Shown one piece after another: positions 1 to 7,238 of a DNA stretch of 10,922 nt. The notes below the pieces were generated by a model. The model searched no databases, was not told where the DNA came from, and saw only the letters and a list, made by a program, of their open reading frames with translations. Location: NCBI GenBank assembly GCA_963580095.1, contig CAUZJQ010000125.1:1-10922 (forward strand), in the 5' to 3' direction. This DNA comes from CAJWLW01 sp963580095. Its GTDB lineage: Bacteria; Verrucomicrobiota; Lentisphaeria; JABSQK01; CAJWLW01. The number at the start of each line of letters is the position of its first letter. Position 1 is the stretch's first letter. Made by a program: the position numbers and the translations under genes.

Positions 1-2
1 GC

Positions 3-449
3 ACGCGCCCGACGCGTTCGGAGATCTGGTGTTCGCCGTTGTCGATCAAACGGATTGCAGCCACCGGTGATCTGCTGGCGGTCTGGAACGATCACAGCAA
101 AAGGTGGAAGCTGGCGACGAGGGGGGGCGACAAGGCTCGGCGTCGAACACCGTTGGCGTTGGCGACAAGCGCCGACGAGGGCAGCACGTGGCGCAATGCT
201 AAACTGATCAAGACCGCCCGCAACCGCGGCTTCTATTATACGGCGTTCCACGGCGTCGATGATTCCGTCTTGCTGGCGTACAGTTGCGGGAACGGCAGTA
301 ACTGGGGCCTGCCCGACTCCTGCATCCGCCGTGTCACGTTGGACATGGATCTATGGGTGACGGATTCGCCACCCAAGCCCCGATCTCGACCCGCGATCAG
401 CAAGCATGAACAAACCGCTCGTCGCGAGTCGCTGGTCCTGAGCAGCTAA
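3..449 (+). CDS. exo-alpha-sialidase (BNR/Asp-box), C-terminal part
   Basis: This is the last 148 codons of a sialidase-like glycosidase whose 5' part lies left of the window. The frame is open from the window edge, so a TTG at 39 is probably not the real start. Visible hallmarks are the stretch SPLSIKRI...TGDLLAVWNDH, typical of the bacterial sialidase/BNR superfamily, then RTPLALATS leading into one Asp-box (SADEGSTW), followed by GFYYTAF and VDDSVLLAYSCG, which match the final blades of the six-bladed propeller. Known family role: removal of terminal sialic acids or related sugars, or, in many environmental bacteria, an unproven sugar hydrolase of the same fold. The usual SPxSPASIKRI block looks shortened here, and the tail after residue ~110 (PPKPRSRPAISKHEQ) is not part of the family. 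A run of seven G at 121-127 lies inside the frame. Family assignment is good; substrate is unknown. Confidence 0.75.
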   Translation, partial: TRPTRSEIWCSPLSIKRIAATGDLLAVWNDHSKRWKLATRGGDKARRRTPLALATSADEGSTWRNAKLIKTARNRGFYYTAFHGVDDSVLLAYSCGNGSNWGLPDSCIRRVTLDMDLWVTDSPPKPRSRPAISKHEQTARRESLVLSS

Positions 450-492
450 AGCATGAACGGCAACGGTCGACTTACAATCCGTCCGTGTCCTG

Positions 493-512
493 AATCGTGA
501 AGTCTCACGATT
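493..512. terminator. perfect 8-bp hairpin between convergent genes
   Basis: Arms AATCGTGA and TCACGATT are exact reverse complements around a 4-nt AGTC loop. The hairpin sits between the stop of the sialidase (449) and the stop of the FG-GAP gene (520), where a bidirectional terminator would be expected. There is no clear T-run on either side and the stem is not GC-rich, so intrinsic termination is only a possibility. Confidence 0.35.
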
Positions 513-519
513 ACCCGCG

Positions 520-1899
520 TTACGGCACTGCCATCTCTACAGTAATCATCTTGTCGACTTCGGTCTCGCCGGTTTGCTTCTGACCGTTGCTCCAGGTCAC
601 TTCGTAGGCGATGGCCTTGGCGTGAATGCCGAGGCCGAAATGGAGCGTGAGCTCATTCTGGCTGCCCTGGCCGACCGTGTCGCCGACGCGGCGTGACAGC
701 GTCTGATCGCCGAGATTGATCCGCACCTGCGAGCCGATCGCAGCGCTGTTGACTTTTGTGCCGTCCCCTTTCAGCTTGATCTTGAGCCAGTGGTTGTCGT
801 TGCCCTTGTTGATGAACAGCCGGCCGGCGGTGGCGAGATCGAGAAAACCGTCGTTGTTGACATCGCCCCACGCCGCCTGATACGTCGCCCCTAGCCGCGG
901 TATCCCTTCCGCACCGGTCACATCACTGAAGCTCCAGTTGCCATTGTTGCGGTAGAGGCGGGGGGCGTTGTGGCCGTAGGCGGTGGTGAAGAAAAGGTCG
1001 AGGTCGCCGTCATTGTCATAGTCGCCGAGGGTAGGGGAGGCGTACGATTCCTGGAACGCAACACCGCACGTGCCCTTGTCCTCGAACCCGTAGTTGCCGT
1101 CCGGACCGGTGTTCCGGAGGAACCGGGACTGCGGCTGGCCCGGGTGCGCGAAGTTGCCGGCGAAGATGTCGAAGTATCCGTCGTTGTCGACGTCCCCGCA
1201 CGCCGCGCCGATCGAGTGGCCGCTGCCAGCGATTGCCTTGCCGCTCATGGACGAGCCGCCCTTGCCGTCGCTCAGCCACAGATAGTTCGGGCAGAGCCAG
1301 TAGTTGGAGACGTAGAAGTCGGCGTCGTTGTCCTGGTCGAAGTCGCAGCTCAGCACGCCGCGGCAGTACGCGCCGGCGGAGCCGCCGATCAGCACCCACT
1401 TCTGCTCGTGCTCCGGGTCTTGGCGCCACAGGGAATCCTTGTTGGTCTGGCCGGCGCCGTAGAACATGTCGACCAGTCCGTCGTTGTTGATGTCGCCGAA
1501 CGCCACGGCGAGACATTCGCCGCCGAACGGACCCGGTGGTCGTGTGCCGGCTGTGAAGCCGCCGTTGCCGTCACCCAGGTAATGGCCGCCGGGACCGTGG
1601 ACCAAGGCGTAATCGAGGTGGCCGTCGTTATTGATATCGGCCCAGACGATGCAGCCCTGCGGGCCGCCGGGCTTGAACCTCGTGCCGTCGACGCCGGTCC
1701 AGCCGGCACCGTCGGTAGCGAGGTCGAGGAAGCCGTCTTCATTGTAATCGCAAAAGGCCGCCGTACCGTTGCCGTTCGTATCGCCGCCGCCGCACCAATC
1801 CGCTGTTTTGTCTACGAAAGCAGCTCGGGACGCCGCGGCTGAAAGCAGGGCGAGGATGAACGTGGCCTGGATAAGACGCAACGATGTCGGGGTATTCAT
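520..1899 (-). CDS. secreted FG-GAP/VCBS repeat protein with ASPIC/UnbV domain (CRTAC1-like)
   Basis: A 459-aa exported protein. It opens with a signal peptide (hydrophobic core FILALLSAAASRA), followed by seven FG-GAP/VCBS blades, each carrying a calcium-binding loop of the DxNxDGxxD type (such as DINNDGHLD, DVDNDGYFD, DYDNDGDLD) at about residues 58, 94, 143, 193, 242, 300 and 352, counted from the ATG at 1920. The C-terminal ~60 residues (SAAIGSQVRI...GQGSQNELTLHFGLG...VTWSNG) are a typical ASPIC/UnbV module. The fold is a beta-propeller acting outside the cytoplasm. In this family the role is usually adhesion, ligand binding or an unknown function. Two starts are possible: ATG at 1920 has only a C-run before it, whereas ATG at 1899 follows GGAAAG at a proper distance and directly precedes the signal peptide, so 1899 is preferred. 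It stands alone on its strand between a sialidase and a Sel1 relic. Confidence 0.88.
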   Translation of the reverse strand: MNTPTSLRLIQATFILALLSAAASRAAFVDKTADWCGGGDTNGNGTAAFCDYNEDGFLDLATDGAGWTGVDGTRFKPGGPQGCIVWADINNDGHLDYALVHGPGGHYLGDGNGGFTAGTRPPGPFGGECLAVAFGDINNDGLVDMFYGAGQTNKDSLWRQDPEHEQKWVLIGGSAGAYCRGVLSCDFDQDNDADFYVSNYWLCPNYLWLSDGKGGSSMSGKAIAGSGHSIGAACGDVDNDGYFDIFAGNFAHPGQPQSRFLRNTGPDGNYGFEDKGTCGVAFQESYASPTLGDYDNDGDLDLFFTTAYGHNAPRLYRNNGNWSFSDVTGAEGIPRLGATYQAAWGDVNNDGFLDLATAGRLFINKGNDNHWLKIKLKGDGTKVNSAAIGSQVRINLGDQTLSRRVGDTVGQGSQNELTLHFGLGIHAKAIAYEVTWSNGQKQTGETEVDKMITVEMAVP

Positions 1900-1938
1900 G
1901 GGATCTTTCCGGTGTTCCATTATGGGGGGGGAGTTGAG

Positions 1939-1963
1939 CGTTAGACGTTAGACGTTAGACGTT
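1939..1963. repeat. 7-bp tandem repeat (CGTTAGA) x3 plus partial
   Basis: Three exact copies of CGTTAGA start at 1939, 1946 and 1953, and a fourth begins (CGTT) at 1960. The repeat sits in the leader of the FG-GAP gene, just upstream of a run of eight G (1924-1931 on the + strand). It has no coding role. It could be a slipped-strand repeat, a regulator site or part of a dispersed intergenic repeat; the sequence alone does not say. Confidence 0.7.
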
Positions 1964-2045
1964 TGGCAGCAATTGAACTTTGCATCGTCTTTTGTCAACC
2001 CGTGGACACGCGACGACTGACAACCCTCGTCTCCGGGAAATAAGC

Positions 2046-2216
2046 TGCCGAGCCAAAGGTGAGCCAGTGCGCTGACGCGGTACCGCCAGGCCCTGAGCAG
2101 GGTTGTCTCAACGCGCAGTAGACCCTCGGCCTGAGGTAAGCCAACGGCTGGGGTGTGACTGAGGACGCTGACGAGGCGGTGAAGTGGTGCCGCATGGCGG
2201 CGGCGCAACGCATCAC
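2046..2216 (+). pseudogene. Sel1-repeat gene relic, two decayed units
   Basis: The + strand here aligns by eye with the Sel1 units of the genes at 7238-8734. It shows a unit start resembling GCTGAGGAC...GAG, then GCGGTACCGCCAGG, CCTGAGCAG and ACGCGCAG, then CTCGGCCTGAGG, GGCTGGGGTGTG, and then GAGGACGCTGACGAGGCGG, GTGAAGTGGTGCCGCATGG. The anchor that reads GCTGAGCAG in the intact genes occurs as CCTGAGCAG at 2092 and as GCGGCGCAA at 2200. These are exactly 108 bp apart, the Sel1 unit length (36 codons). The frame is broken, for example by TGA and TAA after CTCGGCC, so no protein is made. The recognisable last piece would read EDADEAVKWCRMAA. It ends where the antisense gene at 2213 stops, overlapping it by a few bases. 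This is a remnant of the local Sel1 family, about 5 kb from its intact members. Confidence 0.72.
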
Positions 2217-5200
2217 TCCGCGTACGGCTGCAGTTCGATAAAATTATACATGATCTCGCGGCCAATCTCGCCGCCCGGCACCTCCAGCGCCGCCCAGTCT
2301 GACACCGTGAGACGGGCACTTTCGCTGCGGGCGCGGAAGACGTACCAGTGATAATTCATATAGGCAGAGTGTGCGCCACCGAACTTCCCCAACCGATGAC
2401 CCGGATGATTGGCGTAAGTGAACTGCAGATTGTAATCGTCTCTGGGCAAAAGGTCCACACCATCGAGCCGTACCTGTACCGCCTGCTTCTTCTCGTTGCT
2501 GCGGTCGTTCCTGATATCGTCGAAATCCGCCGTGATCATTTTTAACGAATACACGCGGCCGGGCGTCAGCGCTTTGATCTGCTGCGAAAAGCTGTTCGGC
2601 CCACGGTCACTCCGCCGGGTGACCAGAAACCGGTCCCCGAGCGCGGTGAGATACCGCCCCTGGAAGGCGCCGTACCCTGGCAATTGTTCGACTCGGATTC
2701 CTCCCTGCTCGGCCGGCGCCAGGTCCCAGCCGCTGGTCGCCGCTTCGAAGTCGGGGTTCGTCAGGTGCGGCAGGACGTAGGGATCCTGCGTCAACGGCGT
2801 CGTAGCGCCGTTGATGGCGTAATGCCGGTAGAGCCGTCCGGCCCAGCGGACGTTTTCTTCGTCGCAATACGTCGCGCTGTATTGGATCAGCCCCCACAGC
2901 CCGAACAGCTCCGGGCCCGTAGCCAGCGTGCGCATCTGCAGGTCCATGTGTACCTTGAAGTCGATACGCGGATCGCAGTTTTGGCTCTCGGGCGGCGCCG
3001 ACATGTAGCCCAGGGTAAAAATTGCGCGGCGCACAGTGACGTCCGGGTTGGCGTTGCAGGCGGTGGCGGCACGGACCAGGGCGCCGGCGACCAGTTCGTC
3101 GGCCTGCTGCTGGTCGGCCTTTTCGCTGAGATAATAGTAGTAGACGCACGGCCAGCCACTGTCGGTGACGACTCGGGAGAACAGGCGCGAGGTCTCCGAC
3201 ACCGCCATGGAACCGAACCACGGGTAGAAAGTTCGGCTGCCGTGACGCGGATCGGCGGCGATCTGCATCATGGCCTTCGCCCATTCCAGGTACTGATCGT
3301 CATTCGACGCTGTGAACTCGTCCGCAATCACGCCGCTCGTCAGTTCGTGTTGATAACCGGCGTTACCCAGCCAATGCGCCAGGCACTTGTCTTTCCTGGC
3401 CAGACCGCCCACACCGTGGGTGCCGGGAACCGTGGCGTTACAGATCCACTTGCGCCCGAGCGCGGTCCATCGGCGCAGCGCCTCGGGCGTCTTGATCTTG
3501 TGCGACGCGATGGTGTTGAGATTCGGCAACACATGGCTCTCGAGAAAGGCCCAGTCGTACGGTCCCTGAAACGCCATGTACGGCGTGGTCGGAAAGGAAT
3601 AGTGCACCAGCGCCGGTACACTTCGGACAATGACCTGTTCGGCCGGCGCCGAAAGAGACAGCGTGTGCATGCCGGCCGGCAGCAGCCGCATGGCTTCCCC
3701 GGCGCCCGACGGGTGCGGCCATAGCTGCAGCGGCGCGGCTTCCTGATCGAGCGACACCAACACATCGCCGGCGACACTGATGAAGACCCAGCCGCGCCGC
3801 GGGTTCATGAACGACACCTCGGTGTCCGCCTGCATACCCCGCTCGCGTGTGTTGGCCAGCTCGCTGACCAGGTTGTTCAAAACGCGCACGCGATGGGGGC
3901 CGTGGGGAAGAATCACCGTCGGTCGCGAGGCGCGCACCGGCTGCCGACCGTCGCCGTTCTCGACAACTGCTTCTACCCGGTAGGCACCGGCGGCCGCGCC
4001 CAGTACGTCGAACGCCACGGTATCCGACGACAGCGGCAGCGGCACGGTTTTCTCCCGCAACACGGTGCCGCTGTCCCGGTGCACGAGGCGCAGACGCAGT
4101 TTCATCCCCGGTGCAGTTTTCAACCGCGTGCGAATACGAGCCGTCACTGCCGTCGGCGGCTCGTCGCCGAGCCCGAGCTGCCAGGGGTCGAGGATGTCGA
4201 GTCGCAGCGGCTCGCACAGCACGGGCGTAGTCAGCGCGGCCTGCGCCAGAGTCTCCTCTGTCGCAGCATCGACGATGCGAATTGTGCGGCGCGTCCTCGA
4301 CGAGCGCACGATAAACAAATCCTGCCGGTGCGCGAACAGCCGTTCGATGTGTAACGGCTCCGCGACCAGGTCGAATTTTTCGCCGGCCGCAATCGTCGCG
4401 GTGCGCCCGCCAGACTGTTCGCCGCCATCGGCAGCGGCCGATGTCTGTTCGATCCGGACCGTCTGGCGCTGCCCGGTATTGTTGACGATCGGAACGACAA
4501 GCACCGCGGTGGGCGGCTCTGCAGCGGTGTCAATGACAGGGAATGCCGGCCCGGTACGCCAGCGCAGACGGGCGAAGTCAGCCGTCACACCCGTCAGCCT
4601 GCGGAATCGCGACACGTCGTTGAAGGCGCCGTGAGCCCCGATGGCGGACAGGGCCCCGGGTGCCTTGGCCTCCCGGCAAAGATTGATGCGCCATTCGCTG
4701 CCGACATCAGGCGGGAGTGCGAGCCCGTAGAACGGGATCGCCAGTTCGGCTGACCAGTAGCCATCAGTGTACCAGGCTGCGCCGGTCCATTCGCCGTTCC
4801 AGGCGTCGTCCTCCGCCGCACCGCCGCCGCTGCGCATCGCGTCGAACGTCGCACCGTAAGCGTTGATCACCAGTTGACAGTACGACATGCCGGCCGTACC
4901 CGGCGCGATCATGACCTCGACGATCTCGTCACGGAAGACGTTGGCATCGTGTGGCCGCACCTCGCCCTTCGGCGTAAGCCCGGCCGGCAGCAGGCACTTC
5001 ATGCCGACATAAAGCCGGTCGTCATCGAAACATACATACCCGAAAGACTGCTGCGCTGCCGGTTCGTCGGAGTCGATGGCAAGAAAGCCGGTTACCGCGG
5101 GAACGCCCTGCCAGCAGCCGTCATCGAGTTTGCCGTCGACCACAGGCGCCGTCTCAATGCGATGTGCCTGCACCGGCGGCGGCGCCTGCCCGGCTGCGAT

Positions 5201-5311
5201 ACCGCAGGCGAGCGACAGGAGACAGGCCACAACAGTGAGTCGCCTGGGAAGATGGGGCATGGTGCCGCTTTGTGTATGGTGAATGAGTGAAAACATAAGC
5301 CGAAGATTCAT
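2213..5311 (-). CDS. large secreted protein with CBM9-like N-terminal domain and uncharacterised barrel-like core
   Basis: Numbering is from the ATG at 5311 (1032 aa); the ATG at 5260 (residue 18) is the likelier start, because it places basic residues (PHLPRR) directly before the hydrophobic signal core LTVVACLLSLACGIAA. Neither start has a convincing Shine-Dalgarno. Residues ~51-240 have the layout of a CBM9/DOMON-like carbohydrate-binding domain: PVVDGKLDDGCW, DDDRLYVGMKC, FRDEIVEVMIAP, WYTDGYWSAELAIPF and WRINLCRE. Residues ~265-570 look like beta-rich linker domains. Residues ~570-840 look like an alpha/beta barrel with an acidic pair in VIADEFTASNDD (D664, E665) and aromatic clusters (TFYPWFG, VYYYYLSE). 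Residues ~850-1032 begin NPDFEAATSGWDL, as in C-terminal jelly-roll carbohydrate-binding modules. It is probably a glycan-binding exoenzyme, but I do not recognise a named hydrolase family for the core. Secretion and glycan binding are inferred; the reaction is unknown. Confidence 0.85.
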   Translation of the reverse strand: MNLRLMFSLIHHTQSGTMPHLPRRLTVVACLLSLACGIAAGQAPPPVQAHRIETAPVVDGKLDDGCWQGVPAVTGFLAIDSDEPAAQQSFGYVCFDDDRLYVGMKCLLPAGLTPKGEVRPHDANVFRDEIVEVMIAPGTAGMSYCQLVINAYGATFDAMRSGGGAAEDDAWNGEWTGAAWYTDGYWSAELAIPFYGLALPPDVGSEWRINLCREAKAPGALSAIGAHGAFNDVSRFRRLTGVTADFARLRWRTGPAFPVIDTAAEPPTAVLVVPIVNNTGQRQTVRIEQTSAAADGGEQSGGRTATIAAGEKFDLVAEPLHIERLFAHRQDLFIVRSSRTRRTIRIVDAATEETLAQAALTTPVLCEPLRLDILDPWQLGLGDEPPTAVTARIRTRLKTAPGMKLRLRLVHRDSGTVLREKTVPLPLSSDTVAFDVLGAAAGAYRVEAVVENGDGRQPVRASRPTVILPHGPHRVRVLNNLVSELANTRERGMQADTEVSFMNPRRGWVFISVAGDVLVSLDQEAAPLQLWPHPSGAGEAMRLLPAGMHTLSLSAPAEQVIVRSVPALVHYSFPTTPYMAFQGPYDWAFLESHVLPNLNTIASHKIKTPEALRRWTALGRKWICNATVPGTHGVGGLARKDKCLAHWLGNAGYQHELTSGVIADEFTASNDDQYLEWAKAMMQIAADPRHGSRTFYPWFGSMAVSETSRLFSRVVTDSGWPCVYYYYLSEKADQQQADELVAGALVRAATACNANPDVTVRRAIFTLGYMSAPPESQNCDPRIDFKVHMDLQMRTLATGPELFGLWGLIQYSATYCDEENVRWAGRLYRHYAINGATTPLTQDPYVLPHLTNPDFEAATSGWDLAPAEQGGIRVEQLPGYGAFQGRYLTALGDRFLVTRRSDRGPNSFSQQIKALTPGRVYSLKMITADFDDIRNDRSNEKKQAVQVRLDGVDLLPRDDYNLQFTYANHPGHRLGKFGGAHSAYMNYHWYVFRARSESARLTVSDWAALEVPGGEIGREIMYNFIELQPYAE

Positions 5312-5337
5312 AGTGCGGATACTTTACCGCCTTTTAA

Positions 5338-5541
5338 CTCAATCGCACGAACGCGACAAGTCAAACCTTGTTCTCACGGGCCGCCGCACATGCCGCTCAC
5401 AATAACACGTATCGCGCTGCACCTTTGCCGCATACCGTAACCGGCGGCAGGATCGAGTTGCGCCGGGCGCCGGGGCTCGGGATTGACATCGACGACCAGG
5501 CGTTGGAGCAGTACACCGTGGGGCGCCGCGATTCCGGCTGA
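5338..5541 (+). pseudogene. C-terminal fragment resembling a mandelate racemase/muconate lactonizing enzyme
   Basis: A frame open from 5338 to a TGA at 5539 reads, in its second half (from ~5419), PLPHTVTGGRIELRR, then APGLGIDIDDQALEQYTV. The GGxIxLPxxPGLGIxIDxxALxxY pattern is the usual C-terminal signature of enolase-superfamily sugar-acid dehydratases and racemases. None of the barrel with its metal-binding Asp/Glu residues or catalytic Lys/His is present upstream: the frame meets a TAA at 5335 and the divergent gene at 5311. It is therefore a stub of a gene otherwise lost. The first ~27 codons are not recognisable. Assignment rests on one short signature, so moderate confidence. Confidence 0.5.
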
Positions 5542-6072
5542 ATTCCGCAAGATGGGTCTCGATTCCCTCGAACAGGGCGTTTGCCGCAGCCGCACAAGGG
5601 AGATTGGGTCTACGCTACAGAGCAAGCGGAGGTCGAAGTCCAGTTGCCCTGAGGGTATCGGCCGGACCACCAGAAATCCCGGCTGGTTGTCGCGCCCCAA
5701 TCCATGCTGTAGCGGCACGTCTGCCCGACTGCGTGGTCGCGGGAGAGGGGCAGGGTTGACTCGGTTGTTCCAGTTGGTATTTCAGCAGTCCTGGATGTAT
5801 CCTCGAAGAGTTCCGGAAAGCAGCCGCAGGTCGTCGCGGTGCCTGCGGCGTGGGGTATCCGACTCTTCTCGATATGACCCCGAGCCGGTACCAGCAAGTA
5901 CAGGACGAGCGTCAGAGCTACACCCTGTTCACGCTGTACGACGACGAGCTCGAAGCGAGTGTCGGGCTCTCGCGGGGGATGCGATTTGCCGCTGGCGCCA
6001 GCCGCTGAATCGTCTGGGGTCGTCACAGTGTCACAATCAAGGGCCAACCTTCACAATCAACCAAGGACGGAC
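5542..6072. other. 530-bp stretch with no intact gene
   Basis: Several overlapping frames are open on both strands, but none has a family motif. On the + strand a frame from 5483 to 6076 is rich in Arg and Ser and looks like a shadow. A frame reading VYATEQAEVEVQLP near 5600-5650 is cut by TGA and TAG. The most protein-like piece is described separately (5760-6008). No hairpin with a T-run, tRNA or clear promoter was seen. The stretch reads as decayed coding DNA between the racemase-like stub and the PHP gene. Confidence 0.5.
5760..6008 (+). pseudogene. unrecognised open fragment, possible gene remnant
   Basis: This frame is open from just after a TGA at 5757 to a TGA at 6006. It has ordinary protein composition in its 3' half: CILEEFRKAAAG, YPTLLDMTPSRYQQVQDE, SYTLFTLYDDELEASVG, GLSRGMRFAAG. 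An ATG at 5874 could start a 44-aa peptide but no Shine-Dalgarno is seen. I do not recognise the family. It may be the 3' end of a decayed gene, or chance. It precedes the PHP gene by 64 bp on the same strand. Confidence 0.3.
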
Positions 6073-6960
6073 ATGAGCACTTCTCTGATCAATCCATACG
6101 CCGACCTGAACGGCCAGTGGCTGCGCGGCAGCTTCCACGGTCATTGCGACGAGAATAGTCAATGTGCTTCGGTACCTCTGGCAGACAGTGTGCGCGACTA
6201 CCACGCCATCGGCGCCGGCTTCGTGACGTTGACGGATCACGATCTGATCACGGATCTGACCGCCATGGCCGATCGCTACGGGGACCTCTGTTTTCTCAAC
6301 GGTTTCGAATACAGTACGCGGGAGAACGTGCTTTTCATCGGCCCGGGCGTCGGGCCGCTCTATGAGCAACCTCTCGAAGACGCGCTCGCCGCGGCAGCGG
6401 ATCTGCTGACAATCGTTTGCCATCCCAAGCCTACAGGGCTGGACAGCGACTATTGGACGCGCGAGAAATTGTGCAGCCTGGGGACCTGGGCCGATGGGAT
6501 CGAGATCTTCAACGGCCACTATGGGACGGCAACGGGGCTGGCCAACGGTCGATGGCCGCTTTATGACCAGTTCTATGATGAGCTGCTTACTGCCGGCCAT
6601 CGTCTCTGGTGCTTCGCCAACGACGATTTTCACGATCCGGAGGACTTCGACAACGCCTTCAACATGCTGCTTGTCGCTGAGGCGACACCGGCGGCCATCG
6701 TTGAGGCTGCAAAAAACGGACGCAGTTACGCGTCAACCGGCTTGCGGCTTGTCGATGTGGCGGTGGCCGGTAACGCGGTGTCCGTCACCGTTGACAGTGA
6801 ATGCGATGGCTCGTTTGTCGGCCCGGGCGGTGAGCGATTGTCTACGACAACCGGTCGCACATTCACCTATGAGGCAAACGATCAAGCCTACATCCGCTTC
6901 CAGGCGGAGGGGGAGAACGGGCGTATCTTCCTGCAGCCGATGTTCCGCAGAGATGGTTAG
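6073..6960 (+). CDS. PHP-domain metal-dependent hydrolase, CehA-like
   Basis: A 295-aa cytoplasmic protein with no signal peptide. The ATG at 6073 is chosen over upstream in-frame starts because AAGGA at 6063-6067 lies 5 nt before it and family similarity begins at once. PHP motifs appear in order: HxH with a following Asp (FHGHCDEN; H22, H24, D26), LTDHD (D55, H56), a metal-ligand Glu in NGFEY (E79), CHP (H117), and NDDFH near residue 183 (D184/D185, H187). The later GRSYASTG (residues ~216-223) is characteristic of the CehA-type PHP subgroup (COG0613 class). A small beta-rich tail of ~70 residues follows. Family members are di- or trinuclear metal phosphoesterases or related hydrolases; the substrate here is unknown. 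All metal ligands look present, so it is probably active. Its neighbours on both sides are remnants, so context gives no pathway. Confidence 0.88.
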   Translation: MSTSLINPYADLNGQWLRGSFHGHCDENSQCASVPLADSVRDYHAIGAGFVTLTDHDLITDLTAMADRYGDLCFLNGFEYSTRENVLFIGPGVGPLYEQPLEDALAAAADLLTIVCHPKPTGLDSDYWTREKLCSLGTWADGIEIFNGHYGTATGLANGRWPLYDQFYDELLTAGHRLWCFANDDFHDPEDFDNAFNMLLVAEATPAAIVEAAKNGRSYASTGLRLVDVAVAGNAVSVTVDSECDGSFVGPGGERLSTTTGRTFTYEANDQAYIRFQAEGENGRIFLQPMFRRDG

Positions 6961-6975
6961 CGTGTCCGTATTTAA

Positions 6976-7238
6976 CGTCACCTCGCTGAAGCGGGCCGCG
7001 TGGACCTACTCACCGACACGCAGGCAATAGAACTGGATTGGCTGAAGGGCAACAAGTGGCGGAGAGCATCGGGCAGGCGCTGCACTACGGCGACGTGACC
7101 GGGCAGCAGCCGGTACTTGCTTTAATCAGTGCGTACTACAATATTTTCGGCGCCGAACGGCAGAAGCTCGAATACGTTTCCGGGCTATGCGCGGCGCATG
7201 GCGTCGAGGTATGGGCGTTAACAACAAAGAGGGAATGA
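6976..7238 (+). pseudogene. frameshifted small conserved protein (VDLLTDTxAIExD...KWAESIGQALHY family)
   Basis: Two frames together make one recognisable protein of the small conserved hypothetical type whose core reads RVDxLTxTHAIExDFAxKWAExIGQALYY. The first frame gives LAEAGRVDLLTDTQAIELDW and ends its match at NKW (7059). The second, one base back, continues AESIGQALHYGDVTGQQPVL, then a weaker tail to VEVWAL and a TGA at 7236-7238. The sequence at the switch reads TGGCGGAG where TGGGCGGAG would keep the frame, so one G appears to be lost at about 7059. The N-terminal export signal and a start codon are also missing: a TAA sits at 6973. In homologues this is a short exported protein of unknown, possibly nuclease-like, function. 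Its final TGA overlaps the Sel1 start (TGATG). The recognition is from memory of the family consensus. Confidence 0.6.

Noticed and set aside
970..1842. 290-codon open frame on the + strand across the FG-GAP gene
   Set aside because: It is the antisense of the seven calcium-loop repeats. Its Val/Ala-rich periodic sequence follows the repeat period of the real gene, and it has no motif.
2684..3724. 346-codon open frame on the + strand inside the large CBM9-type gene
   Set aside because: Composition is Arg/Val/Gly-rich with no family pattern, while the - strand frame is continuous over 1030 codons with domain motifs.
5959..6072. 38-codon N-terminal extension of the PHP protein
   Set aside because: The extension has no similarity to the family and the Shine-Dalgarno AAGGA is placed for the ATG at 6073.
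5483..6076. 197-codon open frame on the + strand upstream of the PHP gene
   Set aside because: Arg/Ser-rich with no motif. It overlaps the PHP start region and the racemase-like stub in another frame; probably chance in GC-rich DNA.
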